A stretch of 64,000 bases of DNA, from positions 1-64,000 of the forward strand of contig CAIVXG010000201.1 in assembly GCA_903909815.1 (NCBI GenBank). Reading direction: 5' to 3'. The notes below the pieces were generated by a model that worked only from the letters and a program-made list of their open reading frames with translations, was not told the DNA's origin and made no database searches. Source of the DNA: an uncultured beta proteobacterium. Lineage in GTDB: Bacteria; Pseudomonadota; Gammaproteobacteria; Burkholderiales; Burkholderiaceae_C. The position numbers and the translations under genes are program-made. Shown piece by piece: positions 45,292-53,889 of this stretch. Each line of letters begins with the position of its first letter. The stretch's first letter is position 1.

Positions 45292-46629
45292 TCATACTTG
45301 CCCCACCAGCCACTGCCGCTCCCAGGCGGTGATGTGGCGGTCAAAGTGCGCACATTCCATCTGCTTGGTGCCCACGAAGATGCGCACGAATTCCTCGCCC
45401 AGCAACTGCCGGGCCAGAACGCTGTCCTGCATGCGTTCCAGGGCTTCGGGCAGGCTGTACACCAGCGCCGGATCGAGCGTGGCCGGAGCCTCACCTGCGG
45501 GCACCGGATTCGACGCCTTGAGCTGCTGATCCAGGCCATGCCAACCCGCTGCCAGCGTTGCGGCAATGACCAGATAGGGGTTGGTATCGGCACCGGCCAA
45601 ACGCGTCTCCAGGCGTCGGGCTTGCGGCACGGACGGCGGCACCCGCAGCCCTGCGAGCCGGTGATCAAAACCCCATTGCAGGTTGGCCGGCGACTCTGCG
45701 TACGGCGAAAAGCGGCGAAAGGAATTGATGGTGGGGCACAGCATCGGCAGCAATTGCGGCAGCAGCGCCTGCTGCCCGCCAATGAAGTGCTCAAAGTGGG
45801 GCGTGGCGCTGCCGTCTACGGCGCTGAAGATGTTGGCGCGCGTGCGCACATCGACCACGCTCTGATGCACGTGCATGGAGCTGCCTTCGTCGCCCTCGAT
45901 CGGCTTGGCCATGAAGACCGCAAGCAGGCCGTGGCGCAAGGCGACTTCGCGCACCGCGCGCTTGAAGAGGAAAGCCTGGTCCGCCACGTCCAGCGCCGGC
46001 CCGTGCACCAGGTTGATCTCGAATTGGCTCACGCCCACCTCGTGCAGCCAGGTGTCGGTGCGCACACCCAGAACGGCAAGCGCACTGGCAAGCTCGGTGA
46101 AGTAGGCACCCTGACCTTCGAGCGCATCCAGGGTATAGGCGTTGGGGCCACATTCGCGCCGCCCGTCGCGCCCGTTCGGTGCCACAAAAGGCTGGGTAGG
46201 ATCGGGATTGAGCGCGAACAGATAGAACTCGATCTCGGGCGCCACCACCGGCTCCCAGCCCCGGCCCTGGTACAAGGCGAGTACGCGCTTGAGCACGTTG
46301 CGCGGCGCAAATGCCGTGGGCTTGCCGTCCAGATCAAAGCAGTCGTGCAGCGCCAGGGCGCGCGGTGGATTCGCCCAGGGCACGAGACGCAGCGACCCGG
46401 CCACCGGCACCAGGCGCAGGTCCGGATCGCCGTCGGCGTAAAGCTCAGGCAGCCAGTCGCGCGTGAGCGATGTGGCGGCGATGGCGCGAGCCACGCGCAG
46501 GTCCTGGCCCGCCACAAAGGCTTTGGCCGGCAGGCCTTTGCCGCGACCGACCCCGGTCAGATCGGCAAAAAGGCATTCAACGTCCTGCACCGGATGTTGG
46601 GCAAAGAATTCAGCAGGAGTTTGTGTCAT
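45292..46629 (-). CDS. Second gamma-glutamylpolyamine synthetase-like GS paralogue
   Basis: 445 residues of the GS fold. Segments: FADLTGVGRGKGLPAKAF, VAPEIEFYLF, VGVSQFEINLVHGP, SSMHVHQSVVD and HRLAGLRVPPSVP. The last motif departs from the NRTVG form in the 41323-42690 paralogue, suggesting a different amine substrate. It lies upstream of nothing on its strand and follows puuB by 52 bp in transcription order, so puuB and this gene are probably one unit. Candidate substrates are longer polyamines, agmatine-derived amines or ethanolamine. Confidence 0.82.
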   Translation of the reverse strand: MTQTPAEFFAQHPVQDVECLFADLTGVGRGKGLPAKAFVAGQDLRVARAIAATSLTRDWLPELYADGDPDLRLVPVAGSLRLVPWANPPRALALHDCFDLDGKPTAFAPRNVLKRVLALYQGRGWEPVVAPEIEFYLFALNPDPTQPFVAPNGRDGRRECGPNAYTLDALEGQGAYFTELASALAVLGVRTDTWLHEVGVSQFEINLVHGPALDVADQAFLFKRAVREVALRHGLLAVFMAKPIEGDEGSSMHVHQSVVDVRTRANIFSAVDGSATPHFEHFIGGQQALLPQLLPMLCPTINSFRRFSPYAESPANLQWGFDHRLAGLRVPPSVPQARRLETRLAGADTNPYLVIAATLAAGWHGLDQQLKASNPVPAGEAPATLDPALVYSLPEALERMQDSVLARQLLGEEFVRIFVGTKQMECAHFDRHITAWERQWLVGQV

Positions 46630-46681
46630 GAACTTGGCAGTTAAGAAAGACAGTGGGCATCATAGGCGGCACAGAGCCGCG

Positions 46682-47992
46682 TCAGAGCAGGTCCTTGAGC
46701 CGGTGGTACAGCGTTCCCAGCACCAGGCTGGGCATGCGCAGCATCGCGCCGCCGGGGAAGTTGCGGTGTTGCAGGCGCGCGAACACGTCAAAGCGCTCGG
46801 CCTGCCCTGACACCGCCTCGGCCACGAGCCGTCCGCCCAGCACCGTCGTGGCAACGCCGTGGCCGCTAAATCCCTGCAGATAGTAGAGGTTGCGACCCAG
46901 TCGCCCGAAGTCGGGCGCGCGGTCCATGCTGATGTCGACGAAACCGCCCCAGACAAAGTCCACCGCCACGTCGGCCAAGGCCGGAAACACCTGCACCATG
47001 CGCCGACGCATCACTTCCTTCAAGTTCGTCGGTGTGGCCGTGCTGTAGCTCACTTCGCCGCCGAACAGCATGCGGTGATCGGCACTGAAGCGAAAATAGT
47101 CGAGCACGAAGTTGTTGTCGCAGGCCGCGGCATTGCTGGGAATCAGCCTCTCGCACAGCGCCGCGTCCAACGCCGCAGAGGCGATCATGTAGGTGCCCAC
47201 CGGCATGATGCGCGGTGTCAGCTCGGGCGCCACTTGGGGGCCGAATTCGCCCAAGGTGCAGTTGCCCGCCAGCACGCCAAAGCTTGCCGTCACACTACCG
47301 CGCTGCGTGCTGGCGACCAGCTTGGCTCCGCGCTGCAACGCTGTCACCGGGCTGTGCTCGTAAATCTTCACGCCCAGCTTGCGCGCAGCTGCCGCCAGCC
47401 CCAGCGCCAGTTTGAGCGGATGCAGGTGGCCGGAAACGGACTCGAAGGCGGCGGCGCAATAGCGCGGGCTCTCCAAGTGCTGACGTACTTCGACGCCCGT
47501 GTAGAGCTGGCTGTCGAAGCCGTAGTCATCACGCAACTCCTGCATGTCGGCCACCAGCGCGCGCGCCTTGCGCGGTGAATCCGCCAGGTGCAGGTAACCG
47601 TGCACCCGGTCGCATTCAATGTGGTGCTGCTCGATGTGGCCATCGAGCAGGCGGATCGACTCCATCGACATGTCCCAGGCGCGGCGCGCGTCGGCTCGTC
47701 CGAGTTGCTCAACAAAAGGATGCTGGCCACTGGCGTAGCCGACGATCACCTGGCCGCCGTTGCGCCCTGAGGCGCCGGCGCCCACGCGCTCGGCCTCCAG
47801 CACCACCACGTTCATGCCGCGCTGCGCCAGTTCGATCGCAGCGCTCAGGCCGGCATACCCGGCACCGACGACAACGGCATCGGCCTGCACTGCGCCGGCA
47901 AGCGGCGCGCCCGCAGGCTCGCGCTGCACGCTGGCCTCGTAGTAGCTGGCCTGATTGAGTTGGGTATCGGAATTCAGCAGAGAAGCTTTCAT
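46682..47992 (-). CDS. puuB: Gamma-glutamylputrescine oxidoreductase (FAD, DAO family)
   Basis: 436 residues from MKASLLNSDTQL at 47992; a longer frame overlaps speB. The FAD-binding GxGxxG is ADAVVVGAGYAGLSAAIEL, followed by VVLEAERVGAGASGRNGGQV, typical of PuuB/OrdL. The C-terminal part has FVWGGFVDISMDRAPDFGRL and LYYLQGFSGHGVATTVLGG. It oxidises gamma-glutamylputrescine to the aldehyde with release of ammonia and H2O2. The start lies about 6 bp after the speB stop, so they are cotranscribed. Confidence 0.92.
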   Translation of the reverse strand: MKASLLNSDTQLNQASYYEASVQREPAGAPLAGAVQADAVVVGAGYAGLSAAIELAQRGMNVVVLEAERVGAGASGRNGGQVIVGYASGQHPFVEQLGRADARRAWDMSMESIRLLDGHIEQHHIECDRVHGYLHLADSPRKARALVADMQELRDDYGFDSQLYTGVEVRQHLESPRYCAAAFESVSGHLHPLKLALGLAAAARKLGVKIYEHSPVTALQRGAKLVASTQRGSVTASFGVLAGNCTLGEFGPQVAPELTPRIMPVGTYMIASAALDAALCERLIPSNAAACDNNFVLDYFRFSADHRMLFGGEVSYSTATPTNLKEVMRRRMVQVFPALADVAVDFVWGGFVDISMDRAPDFGRLGRNLYYLQGFSGHGVATTVLGGRLVAEAVSGQAERFDVFARLQHRNFPGGAMLRMPSLVLGTLYHRLKDLL

Positions 47993-47997
47993 GGTGC

Positions 47998-48933
47998 TTA
48001 AGCTCCTGCGCAAGCGCGCTTGGCAACCTGTCCACACAGATAGGTCCAGACGAAAGTGGCGGCCGCGTTACTCGTGAGTTCGGCGTGGTCGTAGGCCGGG
48101 GCCACCTCCACGCAGTCCATGGCCACGAAGTTCAACGGCGCGAGCTCTTCCAAGAGCGTGAGCACCTGCGAACTCGTCATGCCGCCGGGCTCGGGGGTGC
48201 CGGTGCCGGGGGCAAAGGCCGGGTCCAGGCAGTCGATGTCCAGCGTCAGATAACAGGGCCGCTGGCCCAGGCGTGCGCTGATGGCGTCGATGACGGGTTG
48301 CAAGCCGTCGCCGTCCTTGCCGCGCAACTGGCGCGCACTGTAGATGAGACCGCCGCAGTCCTGCACATACTCGCGTACGGCGCGCTCGCCGCTGGAGCGC
48401 AGACCGACCTGCACGCTGTGCTCCGGGCTGATCAGGCCCTCTTGCATCGCTTCAAAGGTCCACGTGCCGTGGCCCGAAGGTTCACCAAAATGGTCGGGCC
48501 AGGTGTCGCAATGGGCATCGAAGTGAACCAGCGCCAGCGGCTCACCGCCGTGGCGCGCCTTGGCAGCCCGCAGCAGGGCCAGCGTCACCGAATGATCACC
48601 GCCCAGAAACACGCAGTGCTGGCGCGCCATCAGGGCCTCTGCCTGAGCCTGGATCTGCGCACGCACCGTTGCCAGCGGCGAGGCATTTGACAGCAGCATG
48701 TCGCCCGCATCGCCCAGCAGGCCCAGCGGCGACACGTTGAAATGCGGATGAATGCCGTCGCACAGCATGAGCGAGGCCCGCCGTATCTCCTGCGGCCCAA
48801 AGCGCGCACCGGGCCGGTTCGTCACCGCGCCGTCAAACGGCACGCCGGCCATGGCAAAGGGCTGCGCGTCCAGCACGGGACAGGCCAGGAAGCGGTTGCC
48901 ATTGTTGGCGTAGGCGAAATGAGCTTTGCTCAT
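47998..48933 (-). CDS. speB: Agmatinase-like ureohydrolase
   Basis: 311 residues, the family size. The binuclear manganese ligands are in place: GGDHSVTLA, LVHFDAHCDTW and TLDIDCLDPAFAPGTGTPEPGG. It hydrolyses agmatine to putrescine and urea, feeding the Puu route encoded around it; guanidinobutyrase is the main alternative substrate class. A GGAG site precedes the ATG. A long copy of the GGACAGAGC repeat lies about 40 bp upstream. Confidence 0.9.
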   Translation of the reverse strand: MSKAHFAYANNGNRFLACPVLDAQPFAMAGVPFDGAVTNRPGARFGPQEIRRASLMLCDGIHPHFNVSPLGLLGDAGDMLLSNASPLATVRAQIQAQAEALMARQHCVFLGGDHSVTLALLRAAKARHGGEPLALVHFDAHCDTWPDHFGEPSGHGTWTFEAMQEGLISPEHSVQVGLRSSGERAVREYVQDCGGLIYSARQLRGKDGDGLQPVIDAISARLGQRPCYLTLDIDCLDPAFAPGTGTPEPGGMTSSQVLTLLEELAPLNFVAMDCVEVAPAYDHAELTSNAAATFVWTYLCGQVAKRACAGA

Positions 48934-48970
48934 GATGTCTCCTCAATTTGTTGAGCAATACTCGCTCTCA

Positions 48971-49027
48971 ATCAGTTGAGGACAGAGCAAAGCTCGCTGC
49001 ACGTAGCTCTTGGCCTGTCCCGCAAAG
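48971..49027. repeat. GGACAGAGC repeat family, long copy 3
   Basis: ATCAGTTGAGGACAGAGCAA at the left, CTCTTGGCCTGTCCCGCAA at the right, with a GCTCGCTGCACGTAGC centre. It is nearly identical to the copy at 45234-45287. It sits in the divergent speB/EamA promoter region. Confidence 0.75.
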
Positions 49028-49105
49028 TCTCACCCAGGGCGAAAGTGCAGTGACGAACGGTAGCGCAGTTGCCGCGTCGGTTTGGGTCCAATTCTCGATG
49101 CACCG

Positions 49106-49130
49106 GGACACCCACTGATCGGCCCTGGGA
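49106..49130. promoter_or_regulatory. Possible degenerate operator upstream of the EamA gene
   Basis: GGACA, then CCCACTGATC, then GGCCCTGGGA aligns without gaps to the site before the MocR gene (17 of 25 positions agree, counted by eye). It could be a second site for the same regulator, or chance similarity. Confidence 0.25.
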
Positions 49131-49180
49131 GACGACACAGCAATAATCGGCCTCCAAGTAAGACCTCTGGACCTTCAACT

Positions 49181-50086
49181 TTGAACCCCTCCACCATTCG
49201 GCTGCGCGCCTACCTGTGCCTGGCGCTGAGCATGTCGCTGGTGGGAAGCTATGTGGCGCTGTCCAAGCCGCTGGTGGCGGCGCTGCCGGTGTTCCTGCTG
49301 GCCTGGCTGCGCTTTGGCATCGGCGCTTTGGCGATGCCGAACTGGCTGAAAAAGCCTGCGGATGAAACTCCGATGACGTCCCAGACCAGACGACTGCTGT
49401 TTCTGGAATCCTTCTTGGGCAACTTCCTGTTCACGATCTGCATGCTGTTCGGCGTGAGCATGACCAGCGCCGTCTCGGCAGGCGTGATCATGGCGGCCAT
49501 TCCCGCCGTGGTGGCGCTGTTGAGTTGGGTTTTCCTGCGCGAACGCATCGGAGCGCGCGTGGGCGCCGGAGTGGCTTGCGCGGCGCTGGGCATTGCCCTG
49601 CTGGCGCTGGCAAAGACAAGTGCCAGCGCCGATTCATCGGTGACTCACGCACTTTTTGGCAACCTGCTGGTGTTTGGCGCCGTGCTGTGCGAAGCGGCCT
49701 ACGCCGTGATCGGCAAGAAGCTCACCGGCACGATCGGGCCCAAGCGCATCACCGCCCTCATCAACCTGTGGGGCTTGGCGCTGATGACGCCCATGGGCCT
49801 GTGCTACGCCTGGCGCTTTGACTTTGGCGCCGTGCCCGCGGGCCTGTGGACGCTGCTGCTGTTTTACGCCCTGGCGGCCAGCGTGTGGACTGTTTGGCTT
49901 TGGATGACGGGCCTGCGGTCCGTGCCCGCTGCACAGGCCGGAGTCTTCACCGTGATGCTGCCGATCTCGGCTGCGCTGGTCGGCGTGCTGGTGTTGGGCG
50001 AAAGCATTTCAGCCCTGCAGATGCTGGCGTTTGCCATCGCTTTGCTGGGAGTGGTGTTGGCAACACTGCCAAGCAGGGGCGACTGA
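49181..50086 (+). CDS. EamA/DMT-family permease
   Basis: 301 residues from a TTG at 49181, chosen because it precedes the first membrane helix (LCLALSMSLVGSYVAL). No ribosome site is strong, and an earlier TTG (49082) would add a non-hydrophobic leader. About ten membrane segments in two EamA repeats, with PAVVALLSWVFLRERIG closing the first and LPISAALVGVLVLGESISALQ the second. Such proteins export or import amino acids and amines. Divergence from speB suggests a role in polyamine or GABA traffic, by context. Confidence 0.82.
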   Translation: MNPSTIRLRAYLCLALSMSLVGSYVALSKPLVAALPVFLLAWLRFGIGALAMPNWLKKPADETPMTSQTRRLLFLESFLGNFLFTICMLFGVSMTSAVSAGVIMAAIPAVVALLSWVFLRERIGARVGAGVACAALGIALLALAKTSASADSSVTHALFGNLLVFGAVLCEAAYAVIGKKLTGTIGPKRITALINLWGLALMTPMGLCYAWRFDFGAVPAGLWTLLLFYALAASVWTVWLWMTGLRSVPAAQAGVFTVMLPISAALVGVLVLGESISALQMLAFAIALLGVVLATLPSRGD

Positions 50087-50100
50087 TCCCCGTGGTATCC

Positions 50101-50130
50101 CGTATCTTGCGCCCGTTGGCGCAAGATACG
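50101..50130. terminator. Perfect hairpin between convergent genes
   Basis: CGTATCTTGCGCC (50101-50113) and its exact complement (50118-50130) form a 13-bp stem with a CGTT loop. It lies 14 bp after the EamA stop and 8 bp after the stop of the opposite gene. There is no T run, so termination may need other factors. Confidence 0.6.
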
Positions 50131-50137
50131 ACGATCC

Positions 50138-50701
50138 TCAAAGCGCCTTCTGGACCAACGCCCCTCTGAATAGCAACTCCCCGCTCGGACCTTGGGCGTC
50201 TGGCACGCCGCCCTTGGACTCCACGCTCACCCCGAGGTTCGGGATATCACGCAAGTCGGCCTCCGTCGCTGGAATGCGCAGGGTCTTGCTGGCGCCCAGC
50301 AGCCCGACCGAGCGCGCTTTTCCGCTGGCGGGCAAGGCCCACAGCTGCAGGGACTCTTCGCGCCCCTCGACCACGTTGCCAAGACGTTGCAGCACCAGCA
50401 CGTTCTGTGTGGGATCGAGCGTGACCAGCAAGCCCGCCGCGCCCTGAGCATCGGTCAAAACGGCGATGTATTTGATCTGCGGCAGCGTCACGAGCTGCTT
50501 TTGAAGGTGCGCGATTTGCGCCTTGAATTGCTCGAACATGCTCATGCTGGTGGCGGCAGCAAATACCAGCAGGATGGCGAAAAAAATCGCAATCCCCCGC
50601 CACCAGGAGATGGGTCGCAAGCCCAGCACCCGCTCAATGGGGATGGCGCTGTCGAGGGAAGGGCTGAGTTCGTCGGTGGTGGCAGTAGTCATGGACCGCA
50701 T
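50138..50701 (-). CDS. RskA-like anti-sigma C-terminal domain protein
   Basis: 187 residues (an ATG at 50692 is an alternative start). One membrane helix (about 35-52, WWRGIAIFFAILLVFAAATS) and a periplasmic part with the RskA C-terminal pattern: YIAVLTDAQGAAGLLVTLDP, ESLQLWALPASGKARSVGLL, LAVSVES-like end. The usual N-terminal zinc-finger anti-sigma domain is missing; the cytoplasmic part is only a short tail. No sigma-factor gene is adjacent. It may be a truncated or repurposed member. Confidence 0.75.
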   Translation of the reverse strand: MRSMTTATTDELSPSLDSAIPIERVLGLRPISWWRGIAIFFAILLVFAAATSMSMFEQFKAQIAHLQKQLVTLPQIKYIAVLTDAQGAAGLLVTLDPTQNVLVLQRLGNVVEGREESLQLWALPASGKARSVGLLGASKTLRIPATEADLRDIPNLGVSVESKGGVPDAQGPSGELLFRGALVQKAL

Positions 50702-50729
50702 TGTGGCTCAACACGCGACCCTGAACGCT

Positions 50730-51239
50730 TCACAGCGGCGCCTGAGCGCTCACCACGATGCCGTCCCCGTCGGCAAAAAGCCAATCTCCCGGACGCAACC
50801 GCACCCCCTGGATCTGCACCGGCACATCGCTCTGCCCGTGGCCGCGCTTCTCTGTGGGCAAGGGCATGCTAGCAAGGGCACGAATACCCAGGGGCTCAAG
50901 CGCCAACTCCGCCACGTCGCGCACGCAGCCATCGATCACCACACCCGCCCAGCCGTTGCGCGCTGCGGCGGCACCCAGGTTGCCACCGAGCAGGGCGTGG
51001 CGCAACGAGCCGCCTCCGTCCACCACCAGAATCCGCCCCAGGCCGGGCGAGTCCACCGCGGCCTTGACCATGGAATTGTCCTCAAAACACTTGACGGTTG
51101 CCACGGGCCCGAAAAACTTGAGCTTGGCACCAAAGTCCCTAAAGACAGGGGGCAACACCCGAAAACTTCCTGACGTGTCGTGCCGGTGTGCATCGCACAG
51201 ATCGCAGGTGGAAAAAATCACTGCTGCGGATGAAGTCAT
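50730..51239 (-). CDS. rraA: RraA-family protein (HMG/CHA aldolase-like)
   Basis: 169 residues. Signature: DGGGSLRHALLGGNLGAAAA, then NGWAGVVIDGCVRDVAEL (Arg/Asp of the metal-binding active site). Family members either act as 4-hydroxy-4-methyl-2-oxoglutarate aldolases or inhibit RNase E; the sequence alone does not decide. It lies upstream of the RskA-like gene on the same strand with about a 28-bp gap. Confidence 0.88.
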   Translation of the reverse strand: MTSSAAVIFSTCDLCDAHRHDTSGSFRVLPPVFRDFGAKLKFFGPVATVKCFEDNSMVKAAVDSPGLGRILVVDGGGSLRHALLGGNLGAAAARNGWAGVVIDGCVRDVAELALEPLGIRALASMPLPTEKRGHGQSDVPVQIQGVRLRPGDWLFADGDGIVVSAQAPL

Positions 51240-51569
51240 GTCAGTCCTTACAAAGAATTTTGCACATCAGCATGCACCCCTTGACTATGCCTCGTTTCGA
51301 CCCCCGAGCATACTCAAAATTAGCGCGTCGAAGGCTTAGGCGATGCACCTACTTTCGGCTCGAAAAGCGCGCTATCGCGCCCCCTGAGGCATCTTCGCAG
51401 CAGCTTTCTCGAAAAAGACACAAAAAAAACAACACATAAGAGTGAAAAACACCGTTTTCGCCTATCAAAACATCGATTTCTCCCTTAGCATCTGCTTTGC
51501 CAGTGGATCACGTGTCGAAGAGCGCGGTTTTCATTGGTGAATTCTCAACTTCCAGAAGGAAATTCAATC
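51240..51569. other. Divergent intergenic region rraA / SWIB gene
   Basis: 330 bases with no convincing gene. It contains A-runs (near 51410-51435) and AT-rich stretches unusual in this GC-rich background, consistent with promoters for the two divergent genes. A GGAA site lies just before the SWIB ATG. No clear operator or RNA structure was recognised. Confidence 0.4.
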
Positions 51570-52007
51570 ATGGCAACTGCAAAAAAAGCACCGGCTAAAA
51601 AAGCCACTCCCGCCAAAAAGGCTGCACCCGCGAAAACAGTCGCAGCTCCGGCAAAGAAAGTAGCCGCCAAGAAGGCAGCTCCCGCGAAGAAAGTCGCTCC
51701 TGCCAAGAAGGCAGCTCCCGCGAAAAAAGTCGCTGCAAAGAAGGCTCCTGCCAAAAAGCGCACCGTGAACGCCGCGTTCATGAAGGCCCTGACTCCCAGC
51801 TCCGCCCTGGCTGCTGTGGTGGGCGCCGCGCCGCTGCCGCGCACCGAAGTGGTGAGCAAGCTGTGGGTGTACATCAAGAAAAACAAACTGCAAGACGCAG
51901 TGAACAAACGCATGATCAATGCCGATGCGAAACTGAAGGAAGTTTTCGGCAAGCTGCAGGTCTCGATGTTCGAGATGGCTGGCCTGATCGGCAAGCACCT
52001 CAAATAG
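51570..52007 (+). CDS. SWIB/MDM2 domain protein with histone H1-like tail
   Basis: 145 residues from MATAKKAPAKK; an upstream in-frame ATG adds an unlikely leader. About 1-65 is a lysine/alanine/proline repeat (AKKAAPAKKV-type) like histone H1 or bacterial H1-like proteins. About 66-145 is a SWIB domain: FMKALTPSSALAAVVG, LPRTEVVSKLWVYIKKNKLQ, RMINADAKLKEVFGK, MFEMAGLIGKHL. Likely a nucleoid-associated DNA-binding protein; cellular role unknown. A strong terminator follows. Confidence 0.92.
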   Translation: MATAKKAPAKKATPAKKAAPAKTVAAPAKKVAAKKAAPAKKVAPAKKAAPAKKVAAKKAPAKKRTVNAAFMKALTPSSALAAVVGAAPLPRTEVVSKLWVYIKKNKLQDAVNKRMINADAKLKEVFGKLQVSMFEMAGLIGKHLK

Positions 52008-52027
52008 TCCACCTCGGTGTTGACTTG

Positions 52028-52055
52028 AAAAGCCGCAGCGATGCGGCTTTTTTTT
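52028..52055 (+). terminator. Rho-independent terminator of the SWIB gene
   Basis: AAAAGCCGCA (52028-52037) and TGCGGCTTTT (52042-52051) make a 10-bp stem with the GCGA tetraloop, followed by a T run. It ends the SWIB transcript just before modB. Confidence 0.95.
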
Positions 52056-52101
52056 GTGTGTATGCTGGCGCGGATATGACCCCCGATTCAAAATTCCAGG
52101 C

Positions 52102-52773
52102 ATGAACGGCGCGACCTGGAGCGCGATCTCGCTCACGCTGCAGTTGGCGGGTTTGACCACGCTGATCTTGCTGCTGCTGGGCACACCCCTGGCCTGGTGG
52201 CTGGCACGCACCCGCTCCTGGGCCAAGGGTCCGGTGAGCGCCGTGGTGGCGCTGCCGCTGGTGCTGCCCCCCACGGTACTGGGGTTTTATCTGCTGATCA
52301 CGCTGGGTCCCCAGGGCCCCATCGGACAACTCACCCAGAGCCTGGGGCTGGGCCTGTTGCCCTTCACATTTTCCGGACTGGTGCTGGGCTCGGTGCTTTA
52401 TTCGCTGCCGTTTGTGGTGCAGCCTTTGCAAAGCGCCTTTGAAGCCATCGGCGAGCGCCCCCTGGAAGTAGCTGCCACCTTGCGCGCTTCGCCACTCGAC
52501 GCATTTGTCAGCGTGGCCCTGCCACTGGCACGCACCGGCTACCTCAGCGCCACCGTGATGGGCTTTACCCACACGCTGGGCGAATTTGGCGTGGTGCTGA
52601 TGCTGGGAGGCAATATCCCGGGCCAGACGCGCGTGCTCTCGGTGCAAATCTTTGATCAGGTGGAAGCCCTCGAGTACGGCCAGGCGCATGCACTGGCCGC
52701 TGGCATGCTGGTGTTCTCCTTCGTGGTGCTGCTCGCGCTGTTTGCACTCAAACCCGCGGGGCGGCAGCGGTGA
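52102..52773 (+). CDS. modB: Molybdate ABC transporter permease
   Basis: 223 residues from [15 protein letters not shown]. Five to six membrane segments and the permease loop [20 protein letters not shown]. ModB-typical segments: [15 protein letters not shown] and [21 protein letters not shown]. It forms the inner-membrane pore for molybdate (or tungstate). It overlaps modC as GTGA. No modA-like binding protein precedes it; a terminator and the SWIB gene do, which is unusual for mod operons. Confidence 0.93.
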   Translation: MNGATWSAISLTLQLAGLTTLILLLLGTPLAWWLARTRSWAKGPVSAVVALPLVLPPTVLGFYLLITLGPQGPIGQLTQSLGLGLLPFTFSGLVLGSVLYSLPFVVQPLQSAFEAIGERPLEVAATLRASPLDAFVSVALPLARTGYLSATVMGFTHTLGEFGVVLMLGGNIPGQTRVLSVQIFDQVEALEYGQAHALAAGMLVFSFVVLLALFALKPAGRQR

Positions 52774-53873
52774 CTGCGGCGGTATTCCGTGCCGGCGACA
52801 CCGGCGTGCAACTGCGCTTGCAGCGCAGCCACGGCACGTTCGAGCTTGATGTTGCACTGGACCTTCCCGGGCGCGTGGTGAGCGCGCTGTTCGGCCCTTC
52901 GGGCTGCGGCAAGACCAGCACGCTGCGCGCCGTGGCGGGCCTGGACCGCGCCGCCCGCGGTCGCGTCGTTGTGAACGGCGAAGTCTGGCAGGACGATGAA
53001 AACAAGATCTACGTGCCAACCCACCAACGCGCCATCGGCTATGTATTCCAGGAAGCAAGCCTGTTCGCGCACCTGACCGTGCAAGGCAACCTGAGTTTCG
53101 GACTGCGCCGCGTGCCGGCGGCGCAGCGGCGCGTCGCGCTGGAACACGCGGTGGAGCTACTCGACCTTGCTGCGCTGCTGCCGCGCCAGGAGCACACGCT
53201 CTCGGGTGGCGAGCGTCAGCGCGTGGCCATCGCGCGGGCACTGGCGAGCAGCCCCAGCCTGCTGCTCATGGACGAGCCGCTGGCCGCGTTGGATGCCCAA
53301 CGCAAGGCCGAAGTCCTGCCCTATTTGGAACGCCTGCAACGCGAGCTCGATATCCCGGTGATCTACGTCAGCCATGCCATCGACGAGGTGGCGCGACTGG
53401 CCGAGCACTTGGTGCTGCTGGAAGCCGGGCGCGTGCGCGCCAGCGCGGCCACGTCATCCCTGCTCACGCGCCTGGATCTGCCGCTGGCGCATGGCGACTA
53501 CGCTGCAGCGGTGATCACAGCCAGCGTGAGCGGCCACGATGCCGGTTTCGGTTTGAGTTTTGCCGATTTTGCCGGCGGCAGCTTGACCTTGGCACAACCC
53601 AATTTGGCGCTGGGCCAAACCCTGCGGCTGCGCATCCAGGCGCGCGACGTGAGCCTGACGCTGCAGCATCAAACTGACACCAGCATCCTCAACATACTGC
53701 GCGCCACGGTCGCCGAGCTCGCGCCTGACAGCCCTGGGCAGGTGATGCTGCGTCTGGATGTGGGCAGTTGCCAGTTGCTGGCCCGCGTCAGCGCCAAGTC
53801 GGTCGCCGCCCTGCACTTGACGCCTGGGCAGACCGTGTACGCGCAGATCAAGGGCGTGGCGATCGTCGGGTGA
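52770..53873 (+). CDS. modC: Molybdate ABC transporter ATPase
   Basis: 367 residues with a GTG start overlapping the modB stop. Walker [19 protein letters not shown]-loop [12 protein letters not shown], signature [15 protein letters not shown], Walker [14 protein letters not shown]-loop YVSHAIDE. The C-terminal MOBE domain binds oxyanion (about 300-365, [10 protein letters not shown] to [11 protein letters not shown]). It powers molybdate import with ModB. Confidence 0.95.
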   Translation: MTAAVFRAGDTGVQLRLQRSHGTFELDVALDLPGRVVSALFGPSGCGKTSTLRAVAGLDRAARGRVVVNGEVWQDDENKIYVPTHQRAIGYVFQEASLFAHLTVQGNLSFGLRRVPAAQRRVALEHAVELLDLAALLPRQEHTLSGGERQRVAIARALASSPSLLLMDEPLAALDAQRKAEVLPYLERLQRELDIPVIYVSHAIDEVARLAEHLVLLEAGRVRASAATSSLLTRLDLPLAHGDYAAAVITASVSGHDAGFGLSFADFAGGSLTLAQPNLALGQTLRLRIQARDVSLTLQHQTDTSILNILRATVAELAPDSPGQVMLRLDVGSCQLLARVSAKSVAALHLTPGQTVYAQIKGVAIVG

Positions 53874-53889
53874 CGGAGCGCCGCCAGAT

